Below, piece after piece: positions 36,122 to 44,626 of a stretch of DNA of 64,000 nucleotides. A program made the translations under genes and the position numbers. Source of the DNA: Streptomyces sp. NBC_01463 (GTDB lineage Bacteria > Actinomycetota > Actinomycetes > Streptomycetales > Streptomycetaceae). Numbering within the stretch: the first letter of the stretch is position 1; the number at the start of each line of letters is the position of its first letter. The stretch is taken from positions 4,464,001 to 4,528,000 of the forward strand of contig CP109468.1 of NCBI GenBank assembly GCA_036227345.1. Reading direction: 5' to 3'. Under the pieces are notes generated by a model. That model did not search any database. It worked only from the letters and a program-made list of their open reading frames with translations, and was not told the DNA's origin.

Positions 36122-36499
36122 ATGAAGAATTTCGTAGTCAAGACGATCGCCAACGCGGGTGCGCTGGCCGTGGCCATCTGGCTGCTCCAGGACATCACGC
36201 TGACCGGCGGCAGCACCGGCCGCAAGACGGTGACCCTGATCGTGGTCGCGTTGATCTTCGGTCTGGTCAACTTCCTGGTCAAGCCGGTGGTGAAGCTGCT
36301 CACACTGCCGCTCTTCATCCTCACCCTGGGGCTGATCACCCTGGTGGTGAACGCCCTGATGCTGCTGCTGACCTCGTGGCTGGCCGATGTACTGGACCTG
36401 AGTTTCCATGTCGACGGCTTCTGGACCGCCGTCCTCGGCGGTCTGATCATCTCGATCGTCTCCTGGGCGCTGAACGTGGTCCTGCCCGACGAGGACTGA
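36122..36499 (+). CDS. Phage-holin-family four-helix membrane protein
   Basis: A 125-aa protein with four hydrophobic segments matching the four-TMS phage holin family (Phage_holin_4_2), common as a housekeeping gene in actinobacteria. MKNFVVKTIANAGALAVAIWLL opens the first helix (the run is quoted in part), and LVKPVVKLLTLPL lies between helices 2 and 3. There is no Shine-Dalgarno sequence, so the transcript may be leaderless. No lysis genes are near, so a phage origin is not supported. Confidence 0.8.
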   Translation: MKNFVVKTIANAGALAVAIWLLQDITLTGGSTGRKTVTLIVVALIFGLVNFLVKPVVKLLTLPLFILTLGLITLVVNALMLLLTSWLADVLDLSFHVDGFWTAVLGGLIISIVSWALNVVLPDED

Positions 36500-36567
36500 T
36501 TCCCGGATACCTGAAACAGTGCAGGCAGGACCGGTGACCGACCGGGGAGAGAAGCGAGGACAACAGC

Positions 36568-37698
36568 ATGAGCAGCATGGGCGACGGAACCCGCGCGGTA
36601 CGGGCAGGCCTGCCGGAACCGCAGCAGTACGAGCCCACTCTCCCCGGTCCGGTCTTCGCCGCGCACTTCCACCTGTCGGGAGAGCCGACCGGCCCGTACA
36701 CCTACGGCCGTGACACCAATCCGACCTGGACCCATCTGGAACGGGCCATCGGTGAGCTCGAAGCACCGGGCGAGAGCGTCGAGACGACGGTCTTCGCCTC
36801 CGGCATGGCGGCGGTCTCCGCCGTGCTGATGTCCCAGGTGCGCACCGGGGACGTCGTCGTCCTGCCCGACGACGGCTACCAGGCCCTCCCGCTGGTACGT
36901 GCGCAGTTGGAGGAGTACGGCGTCGAGGTGCGGACCGCACCGACGGGCGGTGATGCCCAGCTGGCCCTCCTGGAGGGGGCGAAGCTCCTGTGGATCGAGA
37001 CCCCGTCCAACCCCGGGCTCGACGTCTGCGACGTGCGGCGGCTCGTCGAGGCGGCGCACGCCGGCGGCACACTGGTGGCTGTCGACAACACCCTCGCCAC
37101 CCCGCTCGGCCAGCGCCCGCTGGAGCTCGGCGCCGACTTCTCGGTGGCCAGTGACACCAAGGGCATGACCGGCCACGGCGACATCCTGCTCGGCCATGTG
37201 ACCTGCCGCGATTCCGGGCTCGCTGCGGGGGTGCGGCGCTGGCGCAAGGTGGTCGGTGCCATCCCCGGGCCGATGGAGGCCTGGCTCGCCCACCGCTCCC
37301 TGGCCACGCTGGAACTCCGGATCGAGCGGCAGTGCGCGAACGCCCTGACCCTCGCCGAGACCCTTGCCGCACACCCGGAGGTGAGCGGTCTGCGCTATCC
37401 CGGGCTGCCCACCGACCCCTCCTACCCGAACGCCGTGCGGCAGATGCGGCGCTTCGGCTCCGTGGTGTCGTTCGTCCTCGCCGACCGGGGGACCGCCGAG
37501 CGTTTCCTCTCGGCGCTGCACCTCGCCGAGGACGCGACCAGCTTCGGCGGCGTACGTTCCACCGCCGAACGCCGGGCCCGATGGGGCGGCGACGCCGTAC
37601 CGGAAGGCTTCATCCGCTTCTCCGTCGGCGCCGAGAACGCCTCGGACCTGGTGGCCGATGTCGAGCGGGCTCTTGCCGAGGCCGTCACCGCCCGCTGA
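36568..37698 (+). CDS. Cystathionine gamma-lyase family PLP enzyme
   Basis: A 376-aa enzyme of the Cys/Met metabolism PLP family (fold type I). Elements are YGRDTNPTWTHLERAI, the ASGMAAVSA segment, IETPSNPGLDVCD and the lysine in SDTKGMTGHGDILLGH that should form the internal aldimine (about K206). C-terminal EGFIRFSVGAEN is typical. It could be cystathionine gamma-lyase, gamma-synthase or a related lyase; the family alone does not decide. ATG 36568 is preceded by GAAGCGAGG. A strong hairpin follows its stop. Confidence 0.88.
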   Translation: MSSMGDGTRAVRAGLPEPQQYEPTLPGPVFAAHFHLSGEPTGPYTYGRDTNPTWTHLERAIGELEAPGESVETTVFASGMAAVSAVLMSQVRTGDVVVLPDDGYQALPLVRAQLEEYGVEVRTAPTGGDAQLALLEGAKLLWIETPSNPGLDVCDVRRLVEAAHAGGTLVAVDNTLATPLGQRPLELGADFSVASDTKGMTGHGDILLGHVTCRDSGLAAGVRRWRKVVGAIPGPMEAWLAHRSLATLELRIERQCANALTLAETLAAHPEVSGLRYPGLPTDPSYPNAVRQMRRFGSVVSFVLADRGTAERFLSALHLAEDATSFGGVRSTAERRARWGGDAVPEGFIRFSVGAENASDLVADVERALAEAVTAR

Positions 37699-37751
37699 GA
37701 GCCCCTGCCGAAGGGGTCGTGGACCGCCGGAAAGGCCCCGGTGCGGTACGG

Positions 37752-37786
37752 ACGGTCCGAGCCTCCCCCCTCGTGGCTCGGACCGT
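37752..37786 (+). terminator. Terminator after the PLP lyase gene
   Basis: ACGGTCCGAGCC at 37752-37763 and GGCTCGGACCGT at 37775-37786 form a perfect 12-bp stem around an 11-nt loop. Confidence 0.85.
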
Positions 37787-37983
37787 CCCGGCTCTTCGCT
37801 TTCGCCGCGTGCAGCGTCCGCCGCGTCCGCGGCGTTCAGCGTCCACGCGTTCGCCGTGTGAAGAACCGCCTCGACAAGGCTAGTTGACTCTGCGTCAGTG
37901 TCCAATCACAGTAGCGACAGCGACCTATCGACATATTTATAGTTGTCCGGGTCCGGGGTGCCGCGAGGGTGAGGGGACAAGAG

Positions 37984-38880
37984 ATGGATCTGGCCCTGCT
38001 GCGTACCTTCGTCACCGTGCACCGGGCCGGCTCGTTCACCCGCGCCGCCGCACTCCTCGGCCTCTCCCAGCCCGCCGTGACCTCGCAGATCCGTACGCTG
38101 GAACGGCAGCTGGGCCGCCCGCTCTTCCTCCGCCGGGCCCGCGGTGTGACCCCGACCACCATCGGCGACGAGCTCGCGCACCGGGCGGCTCCGCATCTGG
38201 ACGCGCTGGTGGAGATCGCCGAGACCGAGCTCGACGAGGAGTCCGGCGTACGGACGCTGCATCTGGCGGGACCGCCGGAGTTCACCTCGCTGCGGGCCCT
38301 GCCCGCCCTCACTCCGCTCATCGCCCAGGGCCTCTCTCTGCGCACCTCGTTCTCGGCGGACACCGACGAGACGCTGGAGGGCCTGGCCGCCGGCCACCAC
38401 GACCTGGCCATCGTGACGGCCCGGCCGCGCGGCGAACTGCTCACCGCGACGCCGCTCTGCGACGAGGAGCACGTCCTGATCGCCGCACCGCGCTGGGCCG
38501 GGCGCCTCGGGCCGGGAACGCTGCGGCGCAACGGCCCGGTGGTCCTGGAGCAGCTGCCGGTGGTGGAGGTGCACGAGAGCCTGCCGCTCGTCTCCCGTTA
38601 CTGGGCGGCGGTCTTCGACAGCCGGCCCGCGGCGGCCGGAGCCGTCATCGCGCCGGATCTGCGGGCGGTCCTGGAATGCGCGGCGGCGGGGGCCGGACTT
38701 GCCGTGCTGCCGCGCTACCTGTGCGAGGAGGCACTGGAGCGGGGCGAGGTGGTGGCGCTCCTCGATCCGCCGGTGCCACCGCTGCGCACCTACTTCCTCG
38801 CCGCGCGCACCGGCACGCTCGCGCTGCCGCATGTCGCTCGGGCGCACGATTTGCTGCTGCGTTCCGCGGCCGACTGGTGA
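37984..38880 (+). CDS. LysR family transcriptional regulator
   Basis: A 298-aa LysR protein. The N-terminal HTH (LALLRTFVTVHRAGSFTRAAALLGLSQPAVTSQIRTLE, about 3-40) is followed by a substrate-binding domain (about 90-290) with the ligand-site phrase AAGAGLAVLPRYL. The N-terminal ATG 37984 has GAGGGGA upstream. The preceding region contains an AT-rich stretch at 37925-37942 with CTAT/ATAG arms, which could be its own operator. The target is unknown. Confidence 0.9.
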   Translation: MDLALLRTFVTVHRAGSFTRAAALLGLSQPAVTSQIRTLERQLGRPLFLRRARGVTPTTIGDELAHRAAPHLDALVEIAETELDEESGVRTLHLAGPPEFTSLRALPALTPLIAQGLSLRTSFSADTDETLEGLAAGHHDLAIVTARPRGELLTATPLCDEEHVLIAAPRWAGRLGPGTLRRNGPVVLEQLPVVEVHESLPLVSRYWAAVFDSRPAAAGAVIAPDLRAVLECAAAGAGLAVLPRYLCEEALERGEVVALLDPPVPPLRTYFLAARTGTLALPHVARAHDLLLRSAADW

Positions 38881-38943
38881 CCGCAGGAGGGCCCAGCAGC
38901 CCCTTGGTGTTTCAGAAGCGGTTCTGCGGGCCACTCTCTTGCC

Positions 38944-39423
38944 ATGACCGAACGTCCTGTGGTCAAGCGCACCGCACGCGCCGTCCTGCTCGATGGCAAC
39001 GACCTCATCCTCATCAAGCGCACCAAGCCTGGGGTCGACCCGTACTGGCTCACACCGGGTGGCGGGGTCGAGCCCGAGGACGCCACCGTCGTCGAAGCCC
39101 TGCACCGCGAGCTGGACGAGGAGCTCGGCGCCAAGATCACTGACGTGGTGCCCTGCTTCGTCGACACGGTGGAACACATCGAGGGCGGCGGGGTGAAGGG
39201 CGTCAAGGTCCAGCACTTCTTCGTCTGCCGGCTCGAGTCGATGGACCTCTCCCTGCGGCACGGCCCCGAGATCGACGACCCCTGCGGGGAGTACGACGTC
39301 GTGCGCGTGCCGTTCAGCCGGGTCGGGATCGCTGCCGTGCACCTCGTGCCGCTGTCGCTGCGGCACTACCTGGACGGCAACATCGAGGGCGTCCGCGCGA
39401 TGCACGCACCTGACCTGGGTTGA
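38944..39423 (+). CDS. NUDIX hydrolase
   Basis: A 159-aa Mg-dependent pyrophosphohydrolase with the Nudix box GGVEPEDATVVEALHRELDEELG (read in two parts, about 41-63). Glu residues of the REL-x-EE core are present. Substrates of such proteins range from dNTPs to ADP-ribose. ATG 38944 is used. It lies 63 bp after the LysR stop and is probably separate. Confidence 0.88.
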   Translation: MTERPVVKRTARAVLLDGNDLILIKRTKPGVDPYWLTPGGGVEPEDATVVEALHRELDEELGAKITDVVPCFVDTVEHIEGGGVKGVKVQHFFVCRLESMDLSLRHGPEIDDPCGEYDVVRVPFSRVGIAAVHLVPLSLRHYLDGNIEGVRAMHAPDLG

Positions 39424-39435
39424 TCCGCGGCTCCA

Positions 39436-39473
39436 TCCGCGGGCCCGGTTCAGGGTGGTCCGCGGGCCCGGTT
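39436..39473. repeat. 15-bp direct repeat
   Basis: TCCGCGGGCCCGGTT occurs at 39436-39450 and again at 39459-39473, starts 23 bp apart. It lies between the NUDIX gene and the parS-linked membrane gene. Significance unknown. Confidence 0.6.
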
Positions 39474-39625
39474 GGGCCTCATTCGGCGTGACGGGCAGGC
39501 TTCAGACGGGCCTTGTGGCGCCCACATCGCCTGGGCGGGCCGGCTTCGCGCGCTGGCCGTACGCCGAAGCCAGTACGCGGGGATACTCCCCTCGTCAGAT
39601 GACCCGGCACCCGGCCCCCGGCACC

Positions 39626-40162
39626 GTGTTTCACGTGAAACCACTCAAGCGCCACACCCGCAGAGGCCTCCTCGTCGCCCATGTGTCGGTATCCGTCAGC
39701 TGGCTCGGTCTCACCGTCGGTCTGCTGGCCCTCGGTATCACCGCCTTCTCCACCGGAGATCCCGAAACCGCGCGGGCCGCCACCCGGGCCATGAAGATCT
39801 TCGGTGACTGGCTGGTCATCCCGATCGCGCTGGCCACCCTGGTCAGCGGCTTGATCCTTTCGCTCGGCACCCCCTGGGGGCTGGCCAGGCACCGCTGGGT
39901 CTGGACGAAGTTCTGGCTCACTCTGGTGACGACCGGCCTGACGGTCTTCTCACTGCGACCCGGCATCAACGAAGCCGCGCAGCGCGGAGCTGCCGACATC
40001 AGCATGGTCGCCGCTCCGTCGGTGGCCACGGCGGCCTATCTCTTCATGACAGCGATCTCCGTGCTGAAGCCATGGGGGCCGACCCGGCGCGGCCGACGGC
40101 TACGCGTCTCGGCCAGATCCGTTAAAGCGGTGGACGAGCGATCACTGCGTCGGACAGCCTGA
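39626..40162 (+). CDS. Small integral membrane protein (DUF2269-like), parS at start
   Basis: A 178-aa protein with about four membrane helices (about 18-45, 60-85, 95-115 and 130-150) and a basic C-terminal tail. It resembles DUF2269-like membrane proteins of unknown role. The first codons GTG TTT CAC GTG AAA (VFHVK) are formed by a parS site at 39628-39641, as at cydCD. No ribosome-binding site precedes GTG 39626; GTG 39635 is the alternative, and the transcript may be leaderless. The next gene begins 5 bp after its stop. Confidence 0.7.
   Translation: MFHVKPLKRHTRRGLLVAHVSVSVSWLGLTVGLLALGITAFSTGDPETARAATRAMKIFGDWLVIPIALATLVSGLILSLGTPWGLARHRWVWTKFWLTLVTTGLTVFSLRPGINEAAQRGAADISMVAAPSVATAAYLFMTAISVLKPWGPTRRGRRLRVSARSVKAVDERSLRRTA
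39628..39641. promoter_or_regulatory. parS: parS centromere site in the start of a membrane-protein gene
   Basis: GTTTCACGTGAAAC, the exact ParB-binding palindrome. It begins on the third base of the predicted GTG start codon at 39626. Confidence 0.92.
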
Positions 40163-40167
40163 CCCCT

Positions 40168-41055
40168 ATGTCCCGCTCACTGCCCCGCCCGCTCGCCGAT
40201 CTGCCCCTGCGGCGCCTCACCCGGGACGATCTGGTCCCGTGCGCCGATCTCAGCGAGGACCGCGGCTGGCCGCGCGATGAGCACCGGTGGGGCCTGCTGC
40301 TGGCTGCGAGCACGGTCTACGGCATCGACGATCCCGAGGGCAGAGGCCTGATGGCGACGTGTGTGGTGACCCCGTACGGGCCCCGCATGGCGGCCATCGG
40401 CATGCTGCTCGTCGCCGGACGCCACGCCCGGCAGGGCATCGGGCGGCACCTGATGCAGAAGGTGATCGAATCGGCCGGGGACGTCCCCCTCAGCCTCCAC
40501 GCGACGGATGCGGGCAGGCCGCTCTACGAGGAGCTCGGGTTCCTGGCCGTGGGCCGGACCGAGCGGGTGAGCGGGCTGTTCCGGCCCACGGGGGCGACGC
40601 CTCCCGGCCCGGCAGGCGGTGCGGGGCCGACGGTTCGCCCCGCATCGGCCGGAGACCTGCAGGCCATGCTCCGCCTGGACGCGGATGCCTTCGGCCTCGA
40701 CCGGACGCACATCCTGGCCCGTCTCCCCGCTTTCGCCGACCATCTTCGAGTGGCCGAGGACGGCGGGGAACTGATCGGCTACGCCGCACTCTGGCCCAGC
40801 GCGGAGAGCCATGCGGTCGGCCCGCTGATCGCGCGGGACACCGCCACGGCGAAGCTGCTCGTGGCGTCACTGGCCGGGGCGACGGACCGGCCGCTGCGTG
40901 CGGACATCGACGCCCGCCACAAGGAGTTGCTGGACTGGTTCAAGGAGTGCGGGCTGGAGTCCGGCTCGGCGACCACGGTGATGATCCTCGGGGCATCGGA
41001 GCTGCCGGGGGACCGGGCACGCCGCTTCGCGCCGCTGAGCGTGGCGACGGGCTGA
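40168..41055 (+). CDS. GNAT family acetyltransferase (tandem GNAT domains)
   Basis: A 295-aa protein with an N-terminal GNAT domain (acetyl-CoA loop VAGRHARQGIGRHLMQKV, about 75-95) and a C-terminal half that resembles a second, degenerate acetyltransferase domain (VAEDGGELIGYAALWPS). Acyl acceptor unknown. It starts 5 bp after the membrane protein stop, so coupling is possible. Confidence 0.85.
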   Translation: MSRSLPRPLADLPLRRLTRDDLVPCADLSEDRGWPRDEHRWGLLLAASTVYGIDDPEGRGLMATCVVTPYGPRMAAIGMLLVAGRHARQGIGRHLMQKVIESAGDVPLSLHATDAGRPLYEELGFLAVGRTERVSGLFRPTGATPPGPAGGAGPTVRPASAGDLQAMLRLDADAFGLDRTHILARLPAFADHLRVAEDGGELIGYAALWPSAESHAVGPLIARDTATAKLLVASLAGATDRPLRADIDARHKELLDWFKECGLESGSATTVMILGASELPGDRARRFAPLSVATG

Positions 41056-41115
41056 CGCCGGGCAGGGGTTCGATCCGAACCGTCCGGCCGCGGACCCTCG
41101 GGGGAACGCCCTCGC

Positions 41116-41745
41116 TCAGTTGTCGAACCACACGGTGAGCCGGACGTTCTCGTCCCCGTGGACGGCGGCGAGGGCTTCCATCACGGACCACACCGGCTTC
41201 CACTCGCCGTCAGGCCGCACCGCCTCGCGCCGGGTCATCCGCTCCACCCGGTAGAGGCGGTCACCGTCGCACCACTCGGTTCCCTCCGGCCAGTCCTCGC
41301 GGCCGTCACCCTCACTCGCGTCGGTCACCGGATCGGCCGGCAGTCCGGCGACCCGCGCGAAGCGGGCACTCCAGACCGCCTTGGAGACAAGAGCCCATGC
41401 GCCGTCCACGACTTCGTACGCGTGGACCCGCCGGTCCGTGGTCTCGGCCGGCTCGTCCCAGTCGACACGTTTCACTTCGCCCCACGAGATCCAGCTGAGG
41501 CTGTGGGCGTCGGCGCCCCAGTCATCGAGTTCCGCGCGAGCGGCGCCGGAGATCTGCCCCGGCAGCCCCCGGTCCGCGGCGAGCGGAGCGAAGCCGGCGT
41601 GGTTGCGCACACCGAACAGGCAGCCGAACGCGTCGTAGTCCCGGCCCATGTACAGCAGGTCGAGATCGACGGCCGCCGTCCACGCGTCCGCCGGATCCGC
41701 CCATCGGGTCCGGCACTCGACGAACCCGTGAATGTCAGCTCCCAT
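41116..41745 (-). CDS. Uncharacterised protein with MGADIHGFVE N-terminus
   Basis: A 209-aa soluble protein of no known function. The family begins MGADIHGFVE and is seen in Streptomyces and in some phages. It is rich in Trp, Asp and Arg with no signal sequence. ATG 41745 (with GGAG about 12 nt before) is preferred over ATG 41766. Leftward, between two other leftward genes and the GNAT gene. Confidence 0.7.
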   Translation of the reverse strand: MGADIHGFVECRTRWADPADAWTAAVDLDLLYMGRDYDAFGCLFGVRNHAGFAPLAADRGLPGQISGAARAELDDWGADAHSLSWISWGEVKRVDWDEPAETTDRRVHAYEVVDGAWALVSKAVWSARFARVAGLPADPVTDASEGDGREDWPEGTEWCDGDRLYRVERMTRREAVRPDGEWKPVWSVMEALAAVHGDENVRLTVWFDN

Positions 41746-41816
41746 GTGCGGAGATTCTCCGGCCACATGGGAGCTGACACCAGCGAATTACCCCTGCGTG
41801 CAGGGCGGACGGGACC

Positions 41817-42242
41817 TCAGAGGAGACCGGCGACGGCGGTCGTCGCGAACCCGTGGTCCTGCTCGGGAGCGCCGCCACCGACCCCGATCGCGCCGATCAG
41901 GCGGCCGTCGCGGTGGACCGGGACGCCACCGGCGATGAAGAGCAGCGGCCGGTCGAGTGCGGTCGGCAGGGTGTGGAAGAGGCCGCCCGGCTGAACCGCG
42001 TCGACGAGGTCGGCCGTGGGGGCGTTGAGCTGAAGCGCCGTGTACGCCTTGCGGGTGCTGGTCTCGCCTGCGATCAGGACGGCCCGGTCGTCGCGGCGGA
42101 AGGCCAGCAGGTGACCGCCCGCGTCGAGGACCGTGACGGCTGCCGCGACGCCTGCGGTCTCGGCGGCGGTACGGGCCGCTTCGATCAGCGCCTCCGCGTC
42201 CTGCGTGGTCAGCGGGGCTACGGCGGTGGAGAGGGTGCTCAT
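41817..42242 (-). CDS. Heme-binding protein of the GlcG/HbpS family
   Basis: A 141-aa protein of the GlcG/HbpS (Haem_degrading) family. The central block TVLDAGGHLLAFRRDDRAVL and the C-terminal IGAIGVGGGAPEQDH are typical. In S. reticuli HbpS binds heme and iron and works with the SenS-SenR system; no sensor pair is near here. ATG 42242 has AGGAGC 5 nt before it. It lies 55 bp after the MFS gene on the same strand, so they are probably cotranscribed and opposed by MarR. Confidence 0.87.
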   Translation of the reverse strand: MSTLSTAVAPLTTQDAEALIEAARTAAETAGVAAAVTVLDAGGHLLAFRRDDRAVLIAGETSTRKAYTALQLNAPTADLVDAVQPGGLFHTLPTALDRPLLFIAGGVPVHRDGRLIGAIGVGGGAPEQDHGFATTAVAGLL

Positions 42243-42297
42243 GGGGGTTGCTCCTAGATGTGGTGCGTGGGAAGGGGAGTGGGGGGATCAGGGGTGC

Positions 42298-43509
42298 TCA
42301 GTGCCGGGCCGCGGGTACGGCGGCAGGCTCCGGGACGTGGGCGGCCACGAGACGGCCGCGGGTGGCCGTCCGGCGCTCCAGGGTGCTGGAGACGACGGCG
42401 AGCACCAGGGCGGAGGCGGCGAGTGCCGCGCCGACCCAGTTGGGTGCGGTGTAGCCGAGTCCGGCGGCGATGACGATGCCGCCGATCCATGCGGACAGGG
42501 CGTTGCCGAGGTTGAAGGCACCGATGTTCACCGCGGAGGCGAGCGTCGGAGCGCCGGCCGCCTGGTCGAGCACGCGCTTCTGCAGCGGGGGCACGGTCGC
42601 GAAGCCCAGGCCGCCGATCAGGACGATGGTGACGGCTGCCGCGATCTTGTTGTGGGCGGTCAGCGTGAACAGCGACAGGACGACCGCCAGGGAGCCCAGC
42701 GACACGTACAGCAGAGGCATCAGATGGCGGTCGGCGAACTTGCCGCCGAGCAGGTTGCCTCCGACCATGCCGAGTCCGAAGAGCACCAGCAGCCAGGTGA
42801 CGGAGGAGGCCGAGTAGCCGGCGATCTCGGTCATCATCGGCGTGATGTAGGTGATCGCGGCGAAGACTCCGCCGAAGCCCAGCACGGTCATCGCCATGGC
42901 GAGCAGCACCTGCACGTTGCGGAAGGCCGCGAGCTCGTGGCGGATCCGGACGCCTTCGGGGCGGGGCTGCTCGGGTACGAGCTTGGCGACACCGAGCAGA
43001 CCGATGACACCGAGCGCGGCGACGACGAAGAACGTGCTCCGCCATCCGGCGTTCTGGCCGATGTAGGTGCCCAGCGGCACACCGACGACGTTGGCGACGG
43101 TGAGGCCGGTGAACATCATGGCGATGGCGCCGGCCTTCTTCTGCGGGGCGACCAGTCCGGCCGCCACCACCGAGCCGATGCCGAAGAACGCACCGTGGGC
43201 GAGCGAGGCGATCACCCGGCCGGCGAGCATCACCCCGAAGACGGGGGCGGTCGCGGAGACGACGTTGCCGATGATGAACAGGCCCATGAGGATCATCAGC
43301 ATGCGTTTGCGGCTGACCCTGGTGCCGAGGACGGTCATCAGCGGGGCTCCGAGGACTACACCTAGCGCGTAGCCGGTGACGAGGAACCCCGCGGTGGGGA
43401 TCGAGACCTGGAAGTCCGCAGCCACCTCGGGGAGAAGCCCCATGATCACGAACTCGGTGGTTCCGATACCGAATGCCCCGATGGCGAGGGCGAGGAGCGC
43501 GAGCGGCAT
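42298..43509 (-). CDS. MFS transporter (AraJ/YdhP-type drug exporter)
   Basis: A 403-aa member of the major facilitator superfamily with 12 predicted helices. The first helix (LALLALAIGAFGIGTTEFVIM) and the G-x-x-L-D/R-x-x-R/K-like loop motif near residue 65 (TRVSRKRML) support the AraJ/YdhP branch. ATG 43509 is preceded by AGGGAAGG. Divergent from marR, the product may be repressed by that regulator via tandem repeats. Confidence 0.9.
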   Translation of the reverse strand: MPLALLALAIGAFGIGTTEFVIMGLLPEVAADFQVSIPTAGFLVTGYALGVVLGAPLMTVLGTRVSRKRMLMILMGLFIIGNVVSATAPVFGVMLAGRVIASLAHGAFFGIGSVVAAGLVAPQKKAGAIAMMFTGLTVANVVGVPLGTYIGQNAGWRSTFFVVAALGVIGLLGVAKLVPEQPRPEGVRIRHELAAFRNVQVLLAMAMTVLGFGGVFAAITYITPMMTEIAGYSASSVTWLLVLFGLGMVGGNLLGGKFADRHLMPLLYVSLGSLAVVLSLFTLTAHNKIAAAVTIVLIGGLGFATVPPLQKRVLDQAAGAPTLASAVNIGAFNLGNALSAWIGGIVIAAGLGYTAPNWVGAALAASALVLAVVSSTLERRTATRGRLVAAHVPEPAAVPAARH

Positions 43510-43560
43510 GGGTTCTACCTTCCCTGGAGATTGCGTCTGCGCCTTACGAGCGTCCACAAT

Positions 43561-43594
43561 AATTGCAGACGCGGGCTAATTGCAAGCGCGGGCT
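43561..43594. promoter_or_regulatory. Two tandem 17-bp direct repeats, operator-like
   Basis: AATTGCAGACGCGGGCT at 43561-43577 and AATTGCAAGCGCGGGCT at 43578-43594 are adjacent and differ at two bases. A third half unit (ATTGC, 43595-43599) follows. They lie in the divergent promoter space of MFS (43509) and marR (43650), a place where MarR proteins often bind. Confidence 0.7.
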
Positions 43595-43649
43595 ATTGCG
43601 GTCGTCGCCTATCCTGGACGCAAGCAGCTCCGCCACGGAGGAGAGACCC

Positions 43650-44108
43650 ATGACAGCGACGGACCCGGCACTGACCGCCCTTTCCCAGGGCTGGTGCGCG
43701 CTCTCCCTGCTCCACGGGAAGATCGAGGCCCATATCGAGCGAGCCCTCCAGACCGGGCACGGCCTGAGCGTGCGGGAGTACTCCCTGCTGGACGTCCTGA
43801 GCCGGCAGCACAACGGGCCGGGCGGACATCTGCAGATGAAGCAGGTGGCCGACGCCGTCGTGCTCAGCCAGAGCGCCACCACCCGGCTGGTCACCCGCCT
43901 GGAGGACCGGGGGCTGCTCACCCGGTACCTCTGCGACACCGACCGCAGGGGCATCTACACCGATGTCACCGAGGCCGGCCTCACCCTGCTCTCCGAGGCC
44001 CGGCCCACCAACGACACCGCGCTGCGCGCTGCGCTGGACGAGGCCGCCAAGAACCCCGAACTGGCCCCGCTCGTCCGGACGGTCGAGGAGCTGAAGGTCC
44101 CCGTGTAA
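43650..44108 (+). CDS. MarR family transcriptional regulator
   Basis: A 152-aa winged-helix regulator. The core HTH includes QMKQVADAVVLSQSATTRLVTRLEDRGLL (about 63-90), and the wing is RYLCDTDRRGIYTDVT. ATG 43650 has GGAGGAG upstream. Divergent from MFS/heme-binding genes; the tandem repeats at 43561-43594 lie between the two starts. Confidence 0.93.
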   Translation: MTATDPALTALSQGWCALSLLHGKIEAHIERALQTGHGLSVREYSLLDVLSRQHNGPGGHLQMKQVADAVVLSQSATTRLVTRLEDRGLLTRYLCDTDRRGIYTDVTEAGLTLLSEARPTNDTALRAALDEAAKNPELAPLVRTVEELKVPV

Positions 44109-44145
44109 GGGCCCTGCCGTGAACCCGCGGCGTAGGCTGTCGATC

Positions 44146-44598
44146 ATGAGCGATCTGGAAATACGCCCCGCGGCCACCGGTGATCTCGCCGAGATCGTGG
44201 CCATGCTCGCCGACGATCCGCTGGGTGCCCAACGCGAGTCGCCGGACGACCTGAGCCCCTACCTCGCGGCGTTCAGGCGGCTGGCCGGCGATCCCCACCA
44301 GCATCTGATGGTCGCCGTGCGCGCGGACCGCGTCGTCGGGACGCTGCAGCTGACAGTGATCCCCGGCCTCTCCCGGCGCGGCTCGACCCGTTCCGTGATC
44401 GAGGGCGTCCGCGTCCACGCGGACGAACGCGGCAGCGGTCTCGGCACCCGGTTGATCCAGTGGGCAGTGGACGAATCCCGGCGCCAGGAATGCCAGTTGG
44501 TCCAGCTGACATCCGACACGACCCGGACCGACGCCCATCGCTTCTACGAACGGCTCGGCTTCGTCGCCAGCCATGTGGGCTTCAAGCTCACCCTCTGA
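44146..44598 (+). CDS. GNAT family N-acetyltransferase
   Basis: A 150-aa single-domain GNAT. The acetyl-CoA-binding loop is RGSGLGTRLIQWA (about 97-109), and the C-terminal RFYERLGF motif is intact. No ribosome-binding site precedes ATG 44146, so it may be leaderless or coupled to marR 37 bp upstream. Substrate unknown. Confidence 0.9.
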   Translation: MSDLEIRPAATGDLAEIVAMLADDPLGAQRESPDDLSPYLAAFRRLAGDPHQHLMVAVRADRVVGTLQLTVIPGLSRRGSTRSVIEGVRVHADERGSGLGTRLIQWAVDESRRQECQLVQLTSDTTRTDAHRFYERLGFVASHVGFKLTL

Positions 44599-44626
44599 CC
44601 GCAGCCCCGCCTCCAAGGAGTCGACT

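Noticed and set aside
36122..36499. Phage remnant suggested by the holin-family protein
   Set aside because: No other phage genes nearby; this family is common as a core chromosomal gene in actinobacteria.
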